Assembly (NCBI GenBank): GCA_910585635.1
Contig: CAJUFE010000036.1
Coordinates: 1 to 28,115, forward strand
Reading direction: 5' to 3'
Source of the DNA: an uncultured Lachnospiraceae bacterium
GTDB lineage: Bacteria > Bacillota > Clostridia > Lachnospirales > Lachnospiraceae
Length of the DNA: 28,115 bases
Every line of letters starts with the position of its first letter. Position 1 is the first letter of the stretch. The notes beneath the pieces are model-generated. The model made no database searches. It had not been told where the DNA came from and was given only the letters and a program-made list of their open reading frames with translations. The position numbers and the translations under genes were made by a program. Positions 1 through 7,059 of the stretch are shown in pieces.

Positions 1-60
1 CCGCTGCGTTCCTCATGGAGCGAGAGCGCGGTGACGTTATGACAGGTCCCTCCCGTAGCG

Positions 61-88
61 GACCCCTTGCAACATTTCTATGCATTAA
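61..88 (+). repeat. dispersed 28-29 bp repeat, copy 1
   Basis: This stretch recurs, inverted, at 23264-23292: 26 of 29 aligned positions agree with one single-base gap. Both copies contain GCAACAT, then TCTATGCA, and both lie next to the string GGAGCGAGAGCGCG, although that string is placed differently relative to the repeat. Neither copy lies in a convincing gene. It may be a fragment of an intergenic repeat family; the left part of this copy may extend outside the window. Confidence 0.45.
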
Positions 89-93
89 AATCC

Positions 94-135
94 CCTGACG
101 TGGGAGTGGACAGCGCCCCCACCAGGACTTTTTTA
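94..135 (+). terminator. intrinsic terminator of an upstream transcript
   Basis: CCTG (94-97) and GTGGG (100-104) pair with CCCAC (118-122) and CAGG (123-126), followed by ACTTTTTTA. The hairpin plus six T residues fits a rho-independent terminator for a + strand gene lying left of the window. Confidence 0.5.
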
Positions 136-156
136 TCGAAATGAGGGGAAAGTACA

Positions 157-185
157 TTGTGCAAAAAAGGATCCTGTGATAGAAT
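157..185 (+). promoter_or_regulatory. sigma-A-like promoter upstream of hisH
   Basis: TTGTGC (157-162) and TAGAAT (180-185) are separated by exactly 17 bases and lie between the upstream terminator and hisH. The expected leader to the hisH start is about 65 bases. Prediction from motif and position only. Confidence 0.5.
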
Positions 186-257
186 GGAGCCTAGAGTATC
201 GCCAGATCTGGAGAAGATGACAGCCTGCTGACCGGGCAGGAGAAAAGAGAGGATCGT

Positions 258-866
258 ATGACAGGGATCATCGACTATGACGCAGGGAACCTGCGGAGTG
301 TGGAGAAAGCGCTGGCCGCATTGGGGGAAGAGACTGTGGTCAGCCGGGACCGAGATATCCTGCTGGGAGCGGACCGTGTGATCCTGCCGGGGGTGGGCGC
401 ATTTGGCGACGCCATGGAACGGCTGCACCAGTATGGGCTGGTGGATGCGATCCACCAGATCGTGGAAAAGGGAACGCCATTTTTGGGGATCTGCCTGGGG
501 CTGCAGCTTTTATTTGAAGGCAGTGAAGAGTGTGTGGGCGTAGAGGGGCTTGGGATCCTCCCGGGCAAGATCTTGCGCCTGCCAGATGATAAGGGGCTGA
601 AGATCCCCCATATGGGATGGAATTCTCTGCAGATCACACCGGGGGCGAAGCTGTTTGCAGGGATCGAGGAAGGCGCCTATGTGTATTTTGTCCACTCGTA
701 TTACCTGAAGGCGGCAGACGAGACGATCGTGGCGGCTTCCACAGAGTATGCCGCCCATATCCATGCATCTGTTGAGCGGGGGAATGTCTTTGCCTGTCAG
801 TTCCACCCGGAGAAGAGCAGCGCTGTGGGGATGCAGATCCTCCGGAACTTTATCCGTCTGGGATGA
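258..866 (+). CDS. hisH: imidazole glycerol phosphate synthase, glutaminase subunit HisH
   Basis: This is the class I glutamine amidotransferase subunit of IGP synthase: it hydrolyses glutamine and channels ammonia to HisF in histidine biosynthesis (cytoplasm). The 202-residue length is normal for HisH. The start region reads IIDYDAGNLRSVEKAL, typical of the family. The nucleophile is Cys79 in GICLGLQLLF, and the His-Glu pair of the triad is His183 and Glu185 in FHPEKS. GAGAGG lies 5 bases before the ATG. hisF follows after 107 bases on the same strand, so the two subunits are probably co-transcribed; hisA, which often sits between them, is absent here. Confidence 0.96.
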   Translation: MTGIIDYDAGNLRSVEKALAALGEETVVSRDRDILLGADRVILPGVGAFGDAMERLHQYGLVDAIHQIVEKGTPFLGICLGLQLLFEGSEECVGVEGLGILPGKILRLPDDKGLKIPHMGWNSLQITPGAKLFAGIEEGAYVYFVHSYYLKAADETIVAASTEYAAHIHASVERGNVFACQFHPEKSSAVGMQILRNFIRLG

Positions 867-973
867 GCAGAGGATGGATCGGGAACGGGATGTTGGATCA
901 AGATCAAGATGCAGGATCGGGCAGAGGGCCGTGAAGGATCCTGGAGCCAGGACTGCGAGCGAGGAGGAAGGAT

Positions 974-1735
974 ATGTTCACCAAAAGGATCATCCCATGC
1001 CTGGATGTGAAAAATGGCCGGGTGGTGAAGGGCGTGAATTTTGTTGACTTGAAGGATGCGGGGGATCCGGTGGAGATCGCCGCCGCCTATGACCAGGCAG
1101 GAGCCGACGAGCTGGTGTTTTTGGATATCACGGCTACCTCCGATGCCAGGGAGACCGTGGTGGATATGGTGAGGCGGGTGGCCGAAAAGGTCTTTATCCC
1201 CTTTACCGTGGGCGGCGGGATCCGCACTGTGGAGGATTTCCGCAGGCTCCTTCGGGAAGGGGCCGATAAGATCTCGGTCAATTCCTCCGCGATCGATCAT
1301 CCAGAGCTGATCAGCCAGGCGGCGGATAAATTTGGCCGCCAGTGTGTGGTGGTGGCGATCGATGCAAAGCGGAGACCTGGCGGGTCCGGCTGGACGGTCT
1401 ATAAGAGCGGAGGCCGGATCGATACAGGGCTGGACGCGGTGGAGTGGGCCAGGAAGGCGGACCGGCTGGGGGCAGGGGAGATCCTGCTGACCAGCATGGA
1501 CTGCGACGGGACCAAGGCGGGCTATGATAATGAGCTGACCGCCCAGATCGCGGAAAATGTATCCGTCCCGGTCATCGCCTCGGGAGGCGCAGGCGAGATG
1601 GCGCATTTCTATGACGCCCTGACCGTAGGTAGAGCGGATGCGGCGCTGGCGGCCTCCCTCTTCCACTATAAAGAGCTGGAGATCATGGAGCTGAAGCGCT
1701 ATCTGGCCGGGCGGGGGCTGTCCATACGCCTGTAG
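974..1735 (+). CDS. hisF: imidazole glycerol phosphate synthase, cyclase subunit HisF
   Basis: HisF is the (beta/alpha)8 barrel that uses HisH-derived ammonia to convert PRFAR into imidazole glycerol phosphate and AICAR. The 253-residue protein matches the family over its full length. The two catalytic aspartates fall at the same numbers as in the Thermotoga enzyme: Asp11 in IIPCLDVKNG and Asp130 in VVVAIDAKR. Phosphate-binding stretches TVGGGIRT and VIASGGAGE are intact. A strong GAGGAAGG precedes the ATG. It forms a two-gene unit with hisH. After its stop come 206 bases with no recognisable gene or terminator before ung. Confidence 0.97.
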   Translation: MFTKRIIPCLDVKNGRVVKGVNFVDLKDAGDPVEIAAAYDQAGADELVFLDITATSDARETVVDMVRRVAEKVFIPFTVGGGIRTVEDFRRLLREGADKISVNSSAIDHPELISQAADKFGRQCVVVAIDAKRRPGGSGWTVYKSGGRIDTGLDAVEWARKADRLGAGEILLTSMDCDGTKAGYDNELTAQIAENVSVPVIASGGAGEMAHFYDALTVGRADAALAASLFHYKELEIMELKRYLAGRGLSIRL

Positions 1736-1941
1736 GGATGGGTGCTCCTAGTGCCCCTTCAGTGACATGTTATCGACCTGGGATCGCCCATGAGCCTATA
1801 GGGATGGATATGAGGCCGGATCTTGATGGGGCGGCAGCCGATCTGAGGGGATAAGTCTTGGGCCCACGAGCAGATGGAGGCAGGATCCCGAAAAGCGGAC
1901 GATGAGAGCGAGAGAGATGCGAAAGAAAGCGAGGTCTATCC

Positions 1942-2628
1942 ATGGCAGCGATCGATAATGATTGGCTGGAGCCATTAAAAGAAGAATTTAAAAAGCCCTA
2001 TTACCGCCAGCTGTATGAGACGGTCAAGGAGGAGTACTCCACCAGGAGGATCTTCCCGGCAGCAGATGATATCTTTAACGCATTTGCCTTTACCCCGCTG
2101 CATAAGGTGAAAGTAGTGATCTTGGGGCAGGATCCCTACCACGGGGTGGGGCAGGCCCACGGACTCTGCTTTTCCGTGAAGCCGGAGGTGGCTATCCCGC
2201 CGTCCCTGGTGAACATCTATCAGGAGCTGGCGGACGATCTGGGGTGCTATATCCCGGATAACGGCTATCTGAAAAAATGGGCGGACCAGGGGGTCCTCCT
2301 GTTAAATACGGTGCTCACGGTGCGGGCCCACGCGGCCAACTCCCACCGGAACATCGGCTGGGAGGAGTTCACCGACGCGGCAATCCGCATCCTGGATGAG
2401 CAGGACCGCCCGATCGTGTACCTTTTGTGGGGGCGTCCGGCCCAGGCCAAGAAGGCTATGCTGCATAACCCAAAGCATCTGATCCTGGAAGCGCCCCATC
2501 CCAGCCCTTACTCCGCCAGCCGCGGGTTCTTCGGATGCCGCCATTTCAGCAAGACCAATGCGTTCCTGAAGGACCATGGGCTGGAGCCGATCGACTGGCA
2601 GATCGAGAACATCCGGCAGACGTGTTGA
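1942..2628 (+). CDS. ung: uracil-DNA glycosylase (family 1)
   Basis: Ung removes uracil from DNA and starts base excision repair. The protein has 228 residues, the usual length. The water-activating motif GQDPYHGVGQAHGLCFSV carries the catalytic Asp64, the same number as in E. coli Ung. LLLNTVLTV is the uracil-binding strand region, and HPSPYSASRGFFG contains the catalytic His186 and the DNA-intercalation loop. The ATG is preceded by GCGAGG at 8 bases. It is in line with hisF and uppP, but the intervals (206 and 56 bases) give no clear sign that they form one operon. Assignment is firm. Confidence 0.97.
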   Translation: MAAIDNDWLEPLKEEFKKPYYRQLYETVKEEYSTRRIFPAADDIFNAFAFTPLHKVKVVILGQDPYHGVGQAHGLCFSVKPEVAIPPSLVNIYQELADDLGCYIPDNGYLKKWADQGVLLLNTVLTVRAHAANSHRNIGWEEFTDAAIRILDEQDRPIVYLLWGRPAQAKKAMLHNPKHLILEAPHPSPYSASRGFFGCRHFSKTNAFLKDHGLEPIDWQIENIRQTC

Positions 2629-2684
2629 GGGAGTCCGGTCAGATGGCGTGACGGGGAAGAGATAGATACTGCGTGGAGGAAGAT

Positions 2685-3527
2685 ATGAGCGTGATAGAGA
2701 TCTTGAAGGTGATCGTACAGGGGATCGTGGAGGGGTTCACAGAATGGCTCCCGATCAGCAGCACCGGACACATGTTCCTGGTGGATGAGATCATCCATAT
2801 GGACCAGCCGAAGGAATACCTGGACGTGTTCTTCGTGGTGATCCAGCTGGGCGCGATCCTGGCGGTGGTCCTTCTGTATTTTGATAGATTAAACCCCTTC
2901 TCCAGGAGGAAGCGGCCGGCAGCCAAGCGGGCCACCGTCATCCTGTGGATGAAGATCGTGGTGGCCTGTATCCCGGCGGCGGTCATCGGGCTTTTGCTGG
3001 ACGACTGGATGGAAGCCCATCTGAACAATGCCTATGTGGTGTCCGCCACCTTGATCATCTACGGTGTGGTGTTCATCCTTCTGGAGCGGAGGAACCAGAA
3101 CGTGACCTTCCCGGTCCAGAAGACCAGCCAGGTCACCTTCCAGACCGCCCTGTATATCGGCTTGTTCCAGCTCCTAAGCCTCGTCCCGGGGACCTCCCGT
3201 TCCGGTGCGACGATCTTAGGCGCCATGCTCTTAGGCTGCTCTAGAGGAGTGGCGGCGGAGTTCTCTTTCTTTCTGGGGGTCCCGGTGATGTTCGGGGCCA
3301 GCCTGTTAAAGCTGGTGAAATTTTTCATGGAGGGGAGCAGCTTTAGCGGACCCCAGGTGTTCTATATGCTCCTGGGGATGGTGGTAGCCTTTTTGGTGTC
3401 GGTCTACTCGATCCGCTTCCTGCTGGGCTATGTGCGGAACCATGACTTCACGTTTTTCGGGTATTACCGGATCGTGCTGGGGATCGTGGTGCTGTCCTAT
3501 TTTGGGATCACGGCGCTGGCGGTGTGA
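2685..3527 (+). CDS. uppP: undecaprenyl-diphosphatase UppP (BacA family)
   Basis: This integral membrane enzyme dephosphorylates undecaprenyl pyrophosphate, recycling the lipid carrier for peptidoglycan; overproduction gives bacitracin resistance in other bacteria. The 280 residues hold both family signatures: EGFTEWLPISSTGH near residues 16-29 and PGTSRSGATI in the second repeat, with about eight hydrophobic segments. The ATG at 2685 is chosen because GGAGGA (2675-2680) sits at the right distance. An in-frame GTG at 2673 would put that ribosome binding site inside the gene. No terminator was seen directly after the stop; the next 60 bases are very A/T-rich. Confidence 0.96.
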   Translation: MSVIEILKVIVQGIVEGFTEWLPISSTGHMFLVDEIIHMDQPKEYLDVFFVVIQLGAILAVVLLYFDRLNPFSRRKRPAAKRATVILWMKIVVACIPAAVIGLLLDDWMEAHLNNAYVVSATLIIYGVVFILLERRNQNVTFPVQKTSQVTFQTALYIGLFQLLSLVPGTSRSGATILGAMLLGCSRGVAAEFSFFLGVPVMFGASLLKLVKFFMEGSSFSGPQVFYMLLGMVVAFLVSVYSIRFLLGYVRNHDFTFFGYYRIVLGIVVLSYFGITALAV

Positions 3528-3590
3528 GGATATATGTTCATAAAAAGCTTAAAAAGGTTTATAAAAAACATACGGATCGCTCAAAAGCAC

Positions 3591-3619
3591 TTTACATTTT
3601 TTGGAATGTGTGCTATGAT
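3591..3619 (+). promoter_or_regulatory. sigma-A-like promoter of the L10-leader-like RNA
   Basis: TTTACA (3591-3596), 17 bases, TATGAT (3614-3619). Spacing is ideal and both hexamers are one base off consensus. Transcription should begin near 3626, just before the conserved RNA motif. Confidence 0.7.
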
Positions 3620-3625
3620 CTAAGC

Positions 3626-3690
3626 AGTAGTACCAGAGACAGTAGGTGGCCCGGGCCATAAACTCCTACCGAGGGAAATGCGATGTTTGA
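3626..3690 (+). ncRNA. L10-leader-like RNA without an rplJ gene
   Basis: The segment AGACAGTAGGTG (from 3637) and CTCCTACCGAGG (3663-3674) match what I know of the Firmicutes ribosomal protein L10 leader, the mRNA site bound by the L10-L12 complex. GTAGG (3642-3646) pairs with CCTAC (3665-3669), and TGGC/GCCA (3647-3650/3655-3658) close a CCGG loop between them. A promoter lies just upstream and a terminator follows at once, so the transcript would be about 95 nt. No L10 gene follows: the next genes encode unknown proteins. It may be an attenuator adopted by those genes, a stand-alone RNA, or a leftover. Family recognition is from memory of the consensus, not from a covariance search. Confidence 0.6.
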
Positions 3691-3721
3691 CTCGATCTCC
3701 TTCGGGAGACCGGGTTTTTTT
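3691..3721 (+). terminator. intrinsic terminator after the L10-leader-like RNA
   Basis: CTCGATCTCC (3691-3700) pairs with GGAGACCGGG (3705-3714) around a UUCG tetraloop with a single A-C mismatch, followed by seven T residues. Very strong. It lies upstream of the three-gene cassette, so it could act as an attenuator. Confidence 0.85.
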
Positions 3722-3793
3722 ATGCACAGGCCCATGCCGCTAAAGCGTGTGCGGTCCGCGCAGCGATGATATTGAGTGAAAGAAGATCGGCCT

Positions 3794-4288
3794 ATGTTCG
3801 ATAAAAGACAAAAAAGTGTACAGAAGAAAAAAGGCGGGGAGGCCTTGGCGAGTAGCTTGGAGTTTATCTTTAAGCTCCATTTGTATACATCAAAGGGTGA
3901 GGCGCTATTTAAGGCAACAGTTTTGGCAGTGTCCTGGGGCGGCGGGGTCTGGCATCAGAACACTGCGGCGGCATACTATCTTTTTTCTATCTCGATCATC
4001 ATGGAATACGCGATCCAGCTGGTGCGTGCAAAGCAGTTTATCCCAAAGCTGTTGCCGATGTTCCTGATCGTAAGTGATATCATCGTATTGGTGATCGCAA
4101 CAGGCCAGGTGATACAGCGGGATACGGGTATCTATCCTTTCCAATTTTATGTTGAGGTGGTGACACTGGCTGTGATAGGTATCGACGCAGTCATGACGCT
4201 TTTGATCGAGCCGCCTGAAAGCTATAAGATCGAAGCGAACATCAGTGGCCGCGGTGGAGCGATAGGAACAAGAAAGAACGGAGAATGA
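3794..4288 (+). CDS. predicted four-segment membrane protein, function unknown
   Basis: I do not recognise this 164-residue protein. A lysine-rich N-terminus (KRQKSVQKKKGG) is followed by about four hydrophobic segments, for example around YYLFSISIIMEYAIQLV and FLIVSDIIVLVIATGQV, and a hydrophilic tail, which fits a small inner-membrane protein with a cytoplasmic N-terminus. The ATG at 3794 is taken as start; an in-frame GTG at 3776 would add six residues and neither has a strong ribosome binding site. It is the first gene of a three-gene cassette with 4-base or near-4-base overlaps, behind an L10-leader-like RNA and terminator. Base composition is more A/T-rich than the flanking housekeeping genes. 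It could be an immunity or sensor component, but nothing in the sequence decides this. Confidence 0.75.
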   Translation: MFDKRQKSVQKKKGGEALASSLEFIFKLHLYTSKGEALFKATVLAVSWGGGVWHQNTAAAYYLFSISIIMEYAIQLVRAKQFIPKLLPMFLIVSDIIVLVIATGQVIQRDTGIYPFQFYVEVVTLAVIGIDAVMTLLIEPPESYKIEANISGRGGAIGTRKNGE

Positions 4289-4290
4289 AC

Positions 4291-4602
4291 ATGAAGATCG
4301 TGGTGATCATCGGGATGGTCTGTGTATTGTTGGCCATTGTTGGATTAAATCGGGTAATTGCTTTTTATGAGAAAAAGACGGCTCACCGTTGGGAAGAATA
4401 CTTTGATGAGCTTGATCTCATCAGTCCAGAGATCTCCTATAGCAAATATAAAGAGATAGCAGAAAGAGCATCGGTCCCCAATACACCAACGCGTACAGAG
4501 GGAGATTTTTGGGATTTTTTGATGCCATATGAAAAGGAGAGTGATACGGGATATATAGAAGACCGGCTTTCCTACGCTGGTTGCGGGGGGGATGACAGAT
4601 GA
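4291..4602 (+). CDS. small single-pass membrane protein, function unknown
   Basis: About 103 residues. One N-terminal hydrophobic segment (VVIIGMVCVLLAIVGL) anchors a polar, acidic domain with no family I recognise. The ATG at 4291 is preferred since GGAG (4280-4283) sits 7 bases upstream. The in-frame ATG at 4285, which overlaps the previous stop as ATGA, is too close to that site. Its stop overlaps the next start. Tight coupling with both neighbours suggests the three products work together. Confidence 0.75.
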   Translation: MKIVVIIGMVCVLLAIVGLNRVIAFYEKKTAHRWEEYFDELDLISPEISYSKYKEIAERASVPNTPTRTEGDFWDFLMPYEKESDTGYIEDRLSYAGCGGDDR

Positions 4603-5138
4603 GCGGAGATGTTTTGGCATACCACCCGATGGATGAAAGTGGCTTGCGTGCTGCCCAGGATAAACAAACAAGATTTATCAAGGGTTTTATCGCCAGCAAC
4701 AAGTATGATGGCGATAAGATCTATGTGAATGAAAATGCGCTGTTGGCGGTCATCGTTAAAGTAGACCAAAGGCGCAGGTATTTTCATTTTTTTCATAAAC
4801 TTGATATGTCAGAGTATAAGGAGGCGGCTCTGTATAGCTTCTGGTATATCAAATTACATCCATTGAACATTGGCCCCAGAGATTTCCTAAGAGACCCACC
4901 CAGTATGTATGATTCGATAAATGAAAAGCTGGCACTTTATGTCATCTTTAAAACATTAAGGACGATGCTGAAAAAAAAGAAGCTGCCGACAGAGAGACTG
5001 GACGAGCTTCCTTTAAAATATATCGACGAACTGGTCTATTCATTGACTTATCGTGACGTGAGCAAAGAGTCCCTCATCATGCTGGTGGAGAGCATGGCGG
5101 TCTTTCTGGGGCTGGATCCGTATGCGAAAGAAAAATAG
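4599..5138 (+). CDS. predicted soluble protein, function unknown
   Basis: This 179-residue protein has no signal peptide and no clear membrane segment. It is rich in aromatic and charged residues (for instance RRRYFHFFHKLDMSEYKEAALYSFWYIKL) and looks alpha-helical in its second half. I recognise no domain. The start codon overlaps the previous stop (ATGA), so translation is probably coupled. It ends the cassette, and a long inverted repeat lies 38 bases after its stop. Codons such as AAA, ATT and TTT are commoner than in neighbouring genes, which suggests a different origin from the flanking chromosome. Confidence 0.75.
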   Translation: MSGDVLAYHPMDESGLRAAQDKQTRFIKGFIASNKYDGDKIYVNENALLAVIVKVDQRRRYFHFFHKLDMSEYKEAALYSFWYIKLHPLNIGPRDFLRDPPSMYDSINEKLALYVIFKTLRTMLKKKKLPTERLDELPLKYIDELVYSLTYRDVSKESLIMLVESMAVFLGLDPYAKEK

Positions 5139-5176
5139 GGCTTTTTCAAGATTTAAAAGACGGTGACATGGTGTAG

Positions 5177-5237
5177 AGATCCTACGATATAAAGACATAT
5201 CGCATCTAGGAGGGATATGTCCTATATCACAGGATCT
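5177..5237. repeat. long inverted repeat after the unknown cassette
   Basis: AGATCCT (5177-5183) and GATATAAAGACATATC (5186-5201) face GATATGTCCTATATC (5214-5228) and AGGATCT (5231-5237), giving about 22 pairs with small internal irregularities around a 12-base loop. There is no T-run, so it is not a standard terminator on the + strand. It could end transcripts, stabilise the 3' end or be a binding site. The following 97 bases up to the convergent gene hold nothing I recognise. Confidence 0.6.
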
Positions 5238-5334
5238 TGATCATATCATCCCACTCGGCAGTCCCTTGACCGAGCTCTGCCTCCCATACGATCGACAACA
5301 GAGGGACCGCCATATAGGATGCCCTGCAGATCCG

Positions 5335-5772
5335 CTAGCTCCGCAATTTTTCCATCAGCTTAACAGACATGAGACAAAAGAGAAAGAAGGTGGCCGCCAG
5401 GGCAGCATAATAGATCTTATCGTCCAGCAGAAGGATGCTGGTGGGAGAATGATAGAGCTTTCCATCATACAGGACCGCGCTGACCGTGCTGTGGTACTTC
5501 CGGCTGTTCTCCATGGCGAAATGTGCGCTGCTGGGGACCCCGTGGAGCTTGTAGCTCTCACCCTGATAGGAAGCGGTGACCTGCAGCTTTCCCGGGGTCA
5601 GTCCGGAGGATGATACTTTGATGTCGGTGACCTGCACAGACACCACGGTCCCTAAGGTCTCCTTATCCCGGCTATAGGCCCGCTGATGGAAGATGATCGT
5701 TATGATCAGCAATAGGACAAAGGCAGCGGGGAGCAATATTTTTTTGTGACGTTCCTTTTTGTTAGGATCCAT
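5335..5772 (-). CDS. two-segment membrane protein, function unknown
   Basis: 145 residues. A cytoplasmic basic start (MDPNKKERHKK) leads into a hydrophobic segment (LLPAAFVLLLIITIIF), a region of about 75 residues probably outside the membrane with beta-like character, then a second segment (YYAALAATFFLFCLMSV). I recognise no family. The start at 5772 is chosen since AGGAGG lies 9 bases upstream; an ATG ten codons earlier lacks such a site. It begins 38 bases after the DAHP synthase stop on the same strand and is probably transcribed with it, though this gives no clear functional link. Confidence 0.75.
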   Translation of the reverse strand: MDPNKKERHKKILLPAAFVLLLIITIIFHQRAYSRDKETLGTVVSVQVTDIKVSSSGLTPGKLQVTASYQGESYKLHGVPSSAHFAMENSRKYHSTVSAVLYDGKLYHSPTSILLLDDKIYYAALAATFFLFCLMSVKLMEKLRS

Positions 5773-5810
5773 TTTTGATCGCCTCCTGATCGGTCTTGTC
5801 ATGACCCCTT

Positions 5811-6842
5811 TTAGAGCCCCTCCGCGATCTCATAGATCAGCCGCTCAGAATCCTCCCATCCCAGGCAGGGGTCGGTGATGGACTTGCCATAGCAGCCTCC
5901 GCCGATCGGCTGGGAGCCAGGCTCTAAGTAGCTTTCGATCATCAAGCCCTTGACGAAGTCCCGGATCTCTGGGGCATGGCGGCGGCTGTGGAGCACCTCC
6001 TTGGCGATGCGGATCTGCTCCATATACTTTTTGTTGGAATTGGAATGGTTGGTGTCTACGATACAGGCGGGGAACTGGAGATTGCCCCGTTCGGTATAAA
6101 GCTTTAACAAAAGCTCCAGGTCTTCAAAGTGATAATTGGGCAGGCATTGTCCATGCTTATTTACCGCACCCCGCAGGATGGTGTGGGTCAGGGGATTGCC
6201 GGCGGTCCCCACCTCCCAGCCGCGGAAGATGAAATCATGGCCGTGCTGGGCAGCGTAGACAGAGTTCAGCATTACGGACAGATCGCCGCTGGTGGGGTTC
6301 TTCATGCCCACGGGAACGTCGCAGCCGCTGGAGACCAGGCGATGGTACTGGTTCTCCACAGAGCGGGCGCCGACGGCGATATAGGACATCATATCCGAAA
6401 GATAGCGCAGGTTCTCCGGATAGAGCATCTCGTCGGCGGTGGTAAGACCGGTCTCCCGCAGCACCTTCATGTGCATATGGCGGATGGCTAAGATGCCTTC
6501 CAGCATATTAGGCTTTTTTTCCGGGTCGGGCTGGTGGAGCATGCCCTTGTAGCCTTCCCCGGTGGTGCGGGGCTTATTGGTATAGACCCGGGGGATGAGG
6601 ATGATCTTCTCCTGGACCTTCTCCTGGACCTTGGCCAGGCGGTAGGCATACTCACAGACAGAGTCCTCATTGTCCGCTGAACAGGGGCCGATGATCAGGA
6701 TGAACTGATCGCTCTCTCCGGTGAACACCTTAGCGATCTGGGCATCCCGCTTACTTTTGACCGTGGCCAGCTCCAGCGGAAGGGGATACTGCTCCCGGAT
6801 CTCTGCCGGGGTAGGTAGTTTTGTGATGAACTCGAATCCCAT
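5811..6842 (-). CDS. aroF: 3-deoxy-7-phosphoheptulonate (DAHP) synthase, AroG/F/H type
   Basis: The enzyme condenses phosphoenolpyruvate and erythrose 4-phosphate, the first step of the shikimate pathway. The 343-residue protein is the E. coli AroG/AroF/AroH type (type I-alpha), recognisable by LIIGPCSADNEDSVCEYA (metal-binding Cys), RVYTNKPRTTGEGYKGM, the KNPTSGD stretch and the DTNHSNSNKKY segment. A much longer open frame continues upstream, but AAGGAGG lies just ahead of the ATG at 6842 and the extra residues match nothing in the family. Which aromatic amino acid inhibits it cannot be told from the sequence, so the symbol is generic. It is followed by the small membrane protein at 5335-5772. 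Confidence 0.95.
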   Translation of the reverse strand: MGFEFITKLPTPAEIREQYPLPLELATVKSKRDAQIAKVFTGESDQFILIIGPCSADNEDSVCEYAYRLAKVQEKVQEKIILIPRVYTNKPRTTGEGYKGMLHQPDPEKKPNMLEGILAIRHMHMKVLRETGLTTADEMLYPENLRYLSDMMSYIAVGARSVENQYHRLVSSGCDVPVGMKNPTSGDLSVMLNSVYAAQHGHDFIFRGWEVGTAGNPLTHTILRGAVNKHGQCLPNYHFEDLELLLKLYTERGNLQFPACIVDTNHSNSNKKYMEQIRIAKEVLHSRRHAPEIRDFVKGLMIESYLEPGSQPIGGGCYGKSITDPCLGWEDSERLIYEIAEGL

Positions 6843-6947
6843 ATCTTTGCCTCCTTGCATGCCGCTCTGCCAGTGGCTTTTGACCGTGGATGCGACATGT
6901 CGTCTATTTGTTAATGATCTTGTAATTGAACTTAAGAGATCTGTCAT

Positions 6948-6976
6948 TTGACAATGGCATTGTTCCATTATAATAT
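6948..6976 (+). promoter_or_regulatory. sigma-A promoter with an internal dyad, upstream of the exported protein gene
   Basis: TTGACA (6948-6953), 17 bases, TAATAT (6971-6976); TATAAT at 6969-6974 gives an alternative 15-base spacing. Between the hexamers, overlapping the -35, lies the dyad ACAAT-GGC-ATTGT (6951-6963), a possible repressor site. The intergenic region also serves the divergent DAHP synthase gene, for which I found no convincing promoter. Confidence 0.65.
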
Positions 6977-7059
6977 AGGATCGTAAGATCGGCAATAGGT
7001 AAACCATAAAAAACTTTATAGGTTTAAAGCGTTCAAGCGAGAAAGAAGGGAGAGAGATC

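Noticed and set aside
797..1666. 289-codon open frame on the - strand
   Set aside because: It lies fully opposite hisF, has no family likeness and arises from the GC-rich codon pattern of the true gene.
2673..2684. GTG start for uppP
   Set aside because: It would include its own ribosome binding site; the ATG at 2685 is correctly spaced.
3752..3764. 13-mer CGGTCCGCGCAGC shared with 18266-18278, both soon after terminators
   Set aside because: A 13-base match between two sites is expected by chance in a window this long, and flanking bases do not match.
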